A DNA stretch of 64,000 nucleotides, taken from assembly GCA_023053575.1 (NCBI GenBank), contig JAKZAP010000018.1, positions 11,973,922-12,037,921 on the forward strand. The letters run 5' to 3'. A program made the position numbers and the translations under genes. The notes beneath the pieces are model-generated. The model worked only from the letters and a program-made list of their open reading frames with translations, searched no databases and was not told the origin of the DNA. How positions within the stretch are numbered: the first letter of the stretch is position 1; the number at the start of each line of letters is the position of its first letter. The stretch is from Branchinecta lynchi (Eukaryota; Arthropoda; Branchiopoda; Anostraca; Branchinectidae). Positions 63,683 to 64,000 of the stretch are shown here, one piece after another.

Positions 63683-64000
63683 ATCTACTCAAGACAAATT
63701 AAAGTGAGCGCCGTAGGCAAATTTTTTCAATCCGAGCAAACTTCAACTACGGTAAATCTCAAGCTTAAACTGCACATAAATGATGCACACTTCAACTAAA
63801 TAGAAATAGGATAGGACTAAGAAAGAGCTGCAGCCAAAGTTTGCTAAATCGGCCTTTATTCGGCAATATTCGACCATTTCCCAATCAAACTCTTGCTTTT
63901 AACGTGGCGCAGATCCCAAGCAGCAGCTTTTACCGTATGTACCTAAGACAGACTTAAATTCAGCGCCGCAGGCGATTTTTGTGTAATCCGACATTTTCCT
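63683..64000 (+). repeat. Tandem repeat, about 258-bp period, running off the window
   Basis: AAGACAAATTAAAGTGAGCG CCGTAGGCAAATT near 63692 recurs as AAGACAGACTTAAATTCAGC GCCGCAGGCGATT near 63948. Both are followed by T-rich sequence and AATCCGA. At least one full unit and the start of another are present. Confidence 0.6.

Overview
This is animal (metazoan) nuclear DNA: intron-bearing genes with GT/AG splice sites, several clades of non-LTR retrotransposon remnants, many short transposon-like repeats and one complete endogenous retrovirus. I cannot place the phylum from the sequence. There are no bacterial operons or CRISPR arrays. Most of the window is repeat, and most open reading frames in it are chance frames through repeats.

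Two host genes can be reconstructed, both on the + strand. (1) A four-exon selenoprotein U / PRXL2B-like thioredoxin-fold gene: exons 23623-23676, 27749-27953, 33324-33439 and 34970-35143. All splice phases agree and the product is 182 residues. An in-frame TGA (27815-27817) lies exactly at the family's redox cysteine. A SECIS-like hairpin (35856-35931) and AATAAA (36051) lie in the 3' region. The first exon is tandemly duplicated, and the second copy is broken by a MITE. (2) A multi-pass membrane protein gene: exons 50901-51028, 51394-51465, 53487-53718 and 55040-55138. Its phases are compatible; the 5' exon was not found.

Region by region. 1-7.8 kb holds LINE remnants, a young 5'-truncated LINE insertion, a fold-back-like region bracketed by inverted minisatellites and a large palindrome. 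9.0-21.3 kb is a minus-strand Ty3/gypsy errantivirus-like provirus of 12.3 kb. It has identical-length LTRs that differ at 2 of 633 positions, a 4-bp target duplication, gag and pol joined by a TTTAAAC minus-one frameshift site, and an intact baculovirus-F-like env. It sits inside a tandem repeat of the family called here 2. 23.5-36.1 kb is the selenoprotein gene with repeat-filled introns. 37-50 kb holds LINE fragments and family 1, 2 and 3 repeats. 50.9-55.1 kb is the membrane-protein gene. 55.2-64 kb holds a MITE, two family 3 copies and degenerate repeats.

Three dispersed families dominate. Family 1 has ends built on GGGATCCC and internal units of about 137 bp. Family 2 has internal units of about 279 bp. 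Family 3 is 3.8-4.3 kb with internal units of about 145 bp. All three combine a left-end palindrome, internal tandem units and a right-end palindrome followed by CTTGTT or CTAGTT. I interpret them as non-autonomous Helitron/Helentron-like elements. No Rep/helicase gene is present in the window, so this remains an inference.
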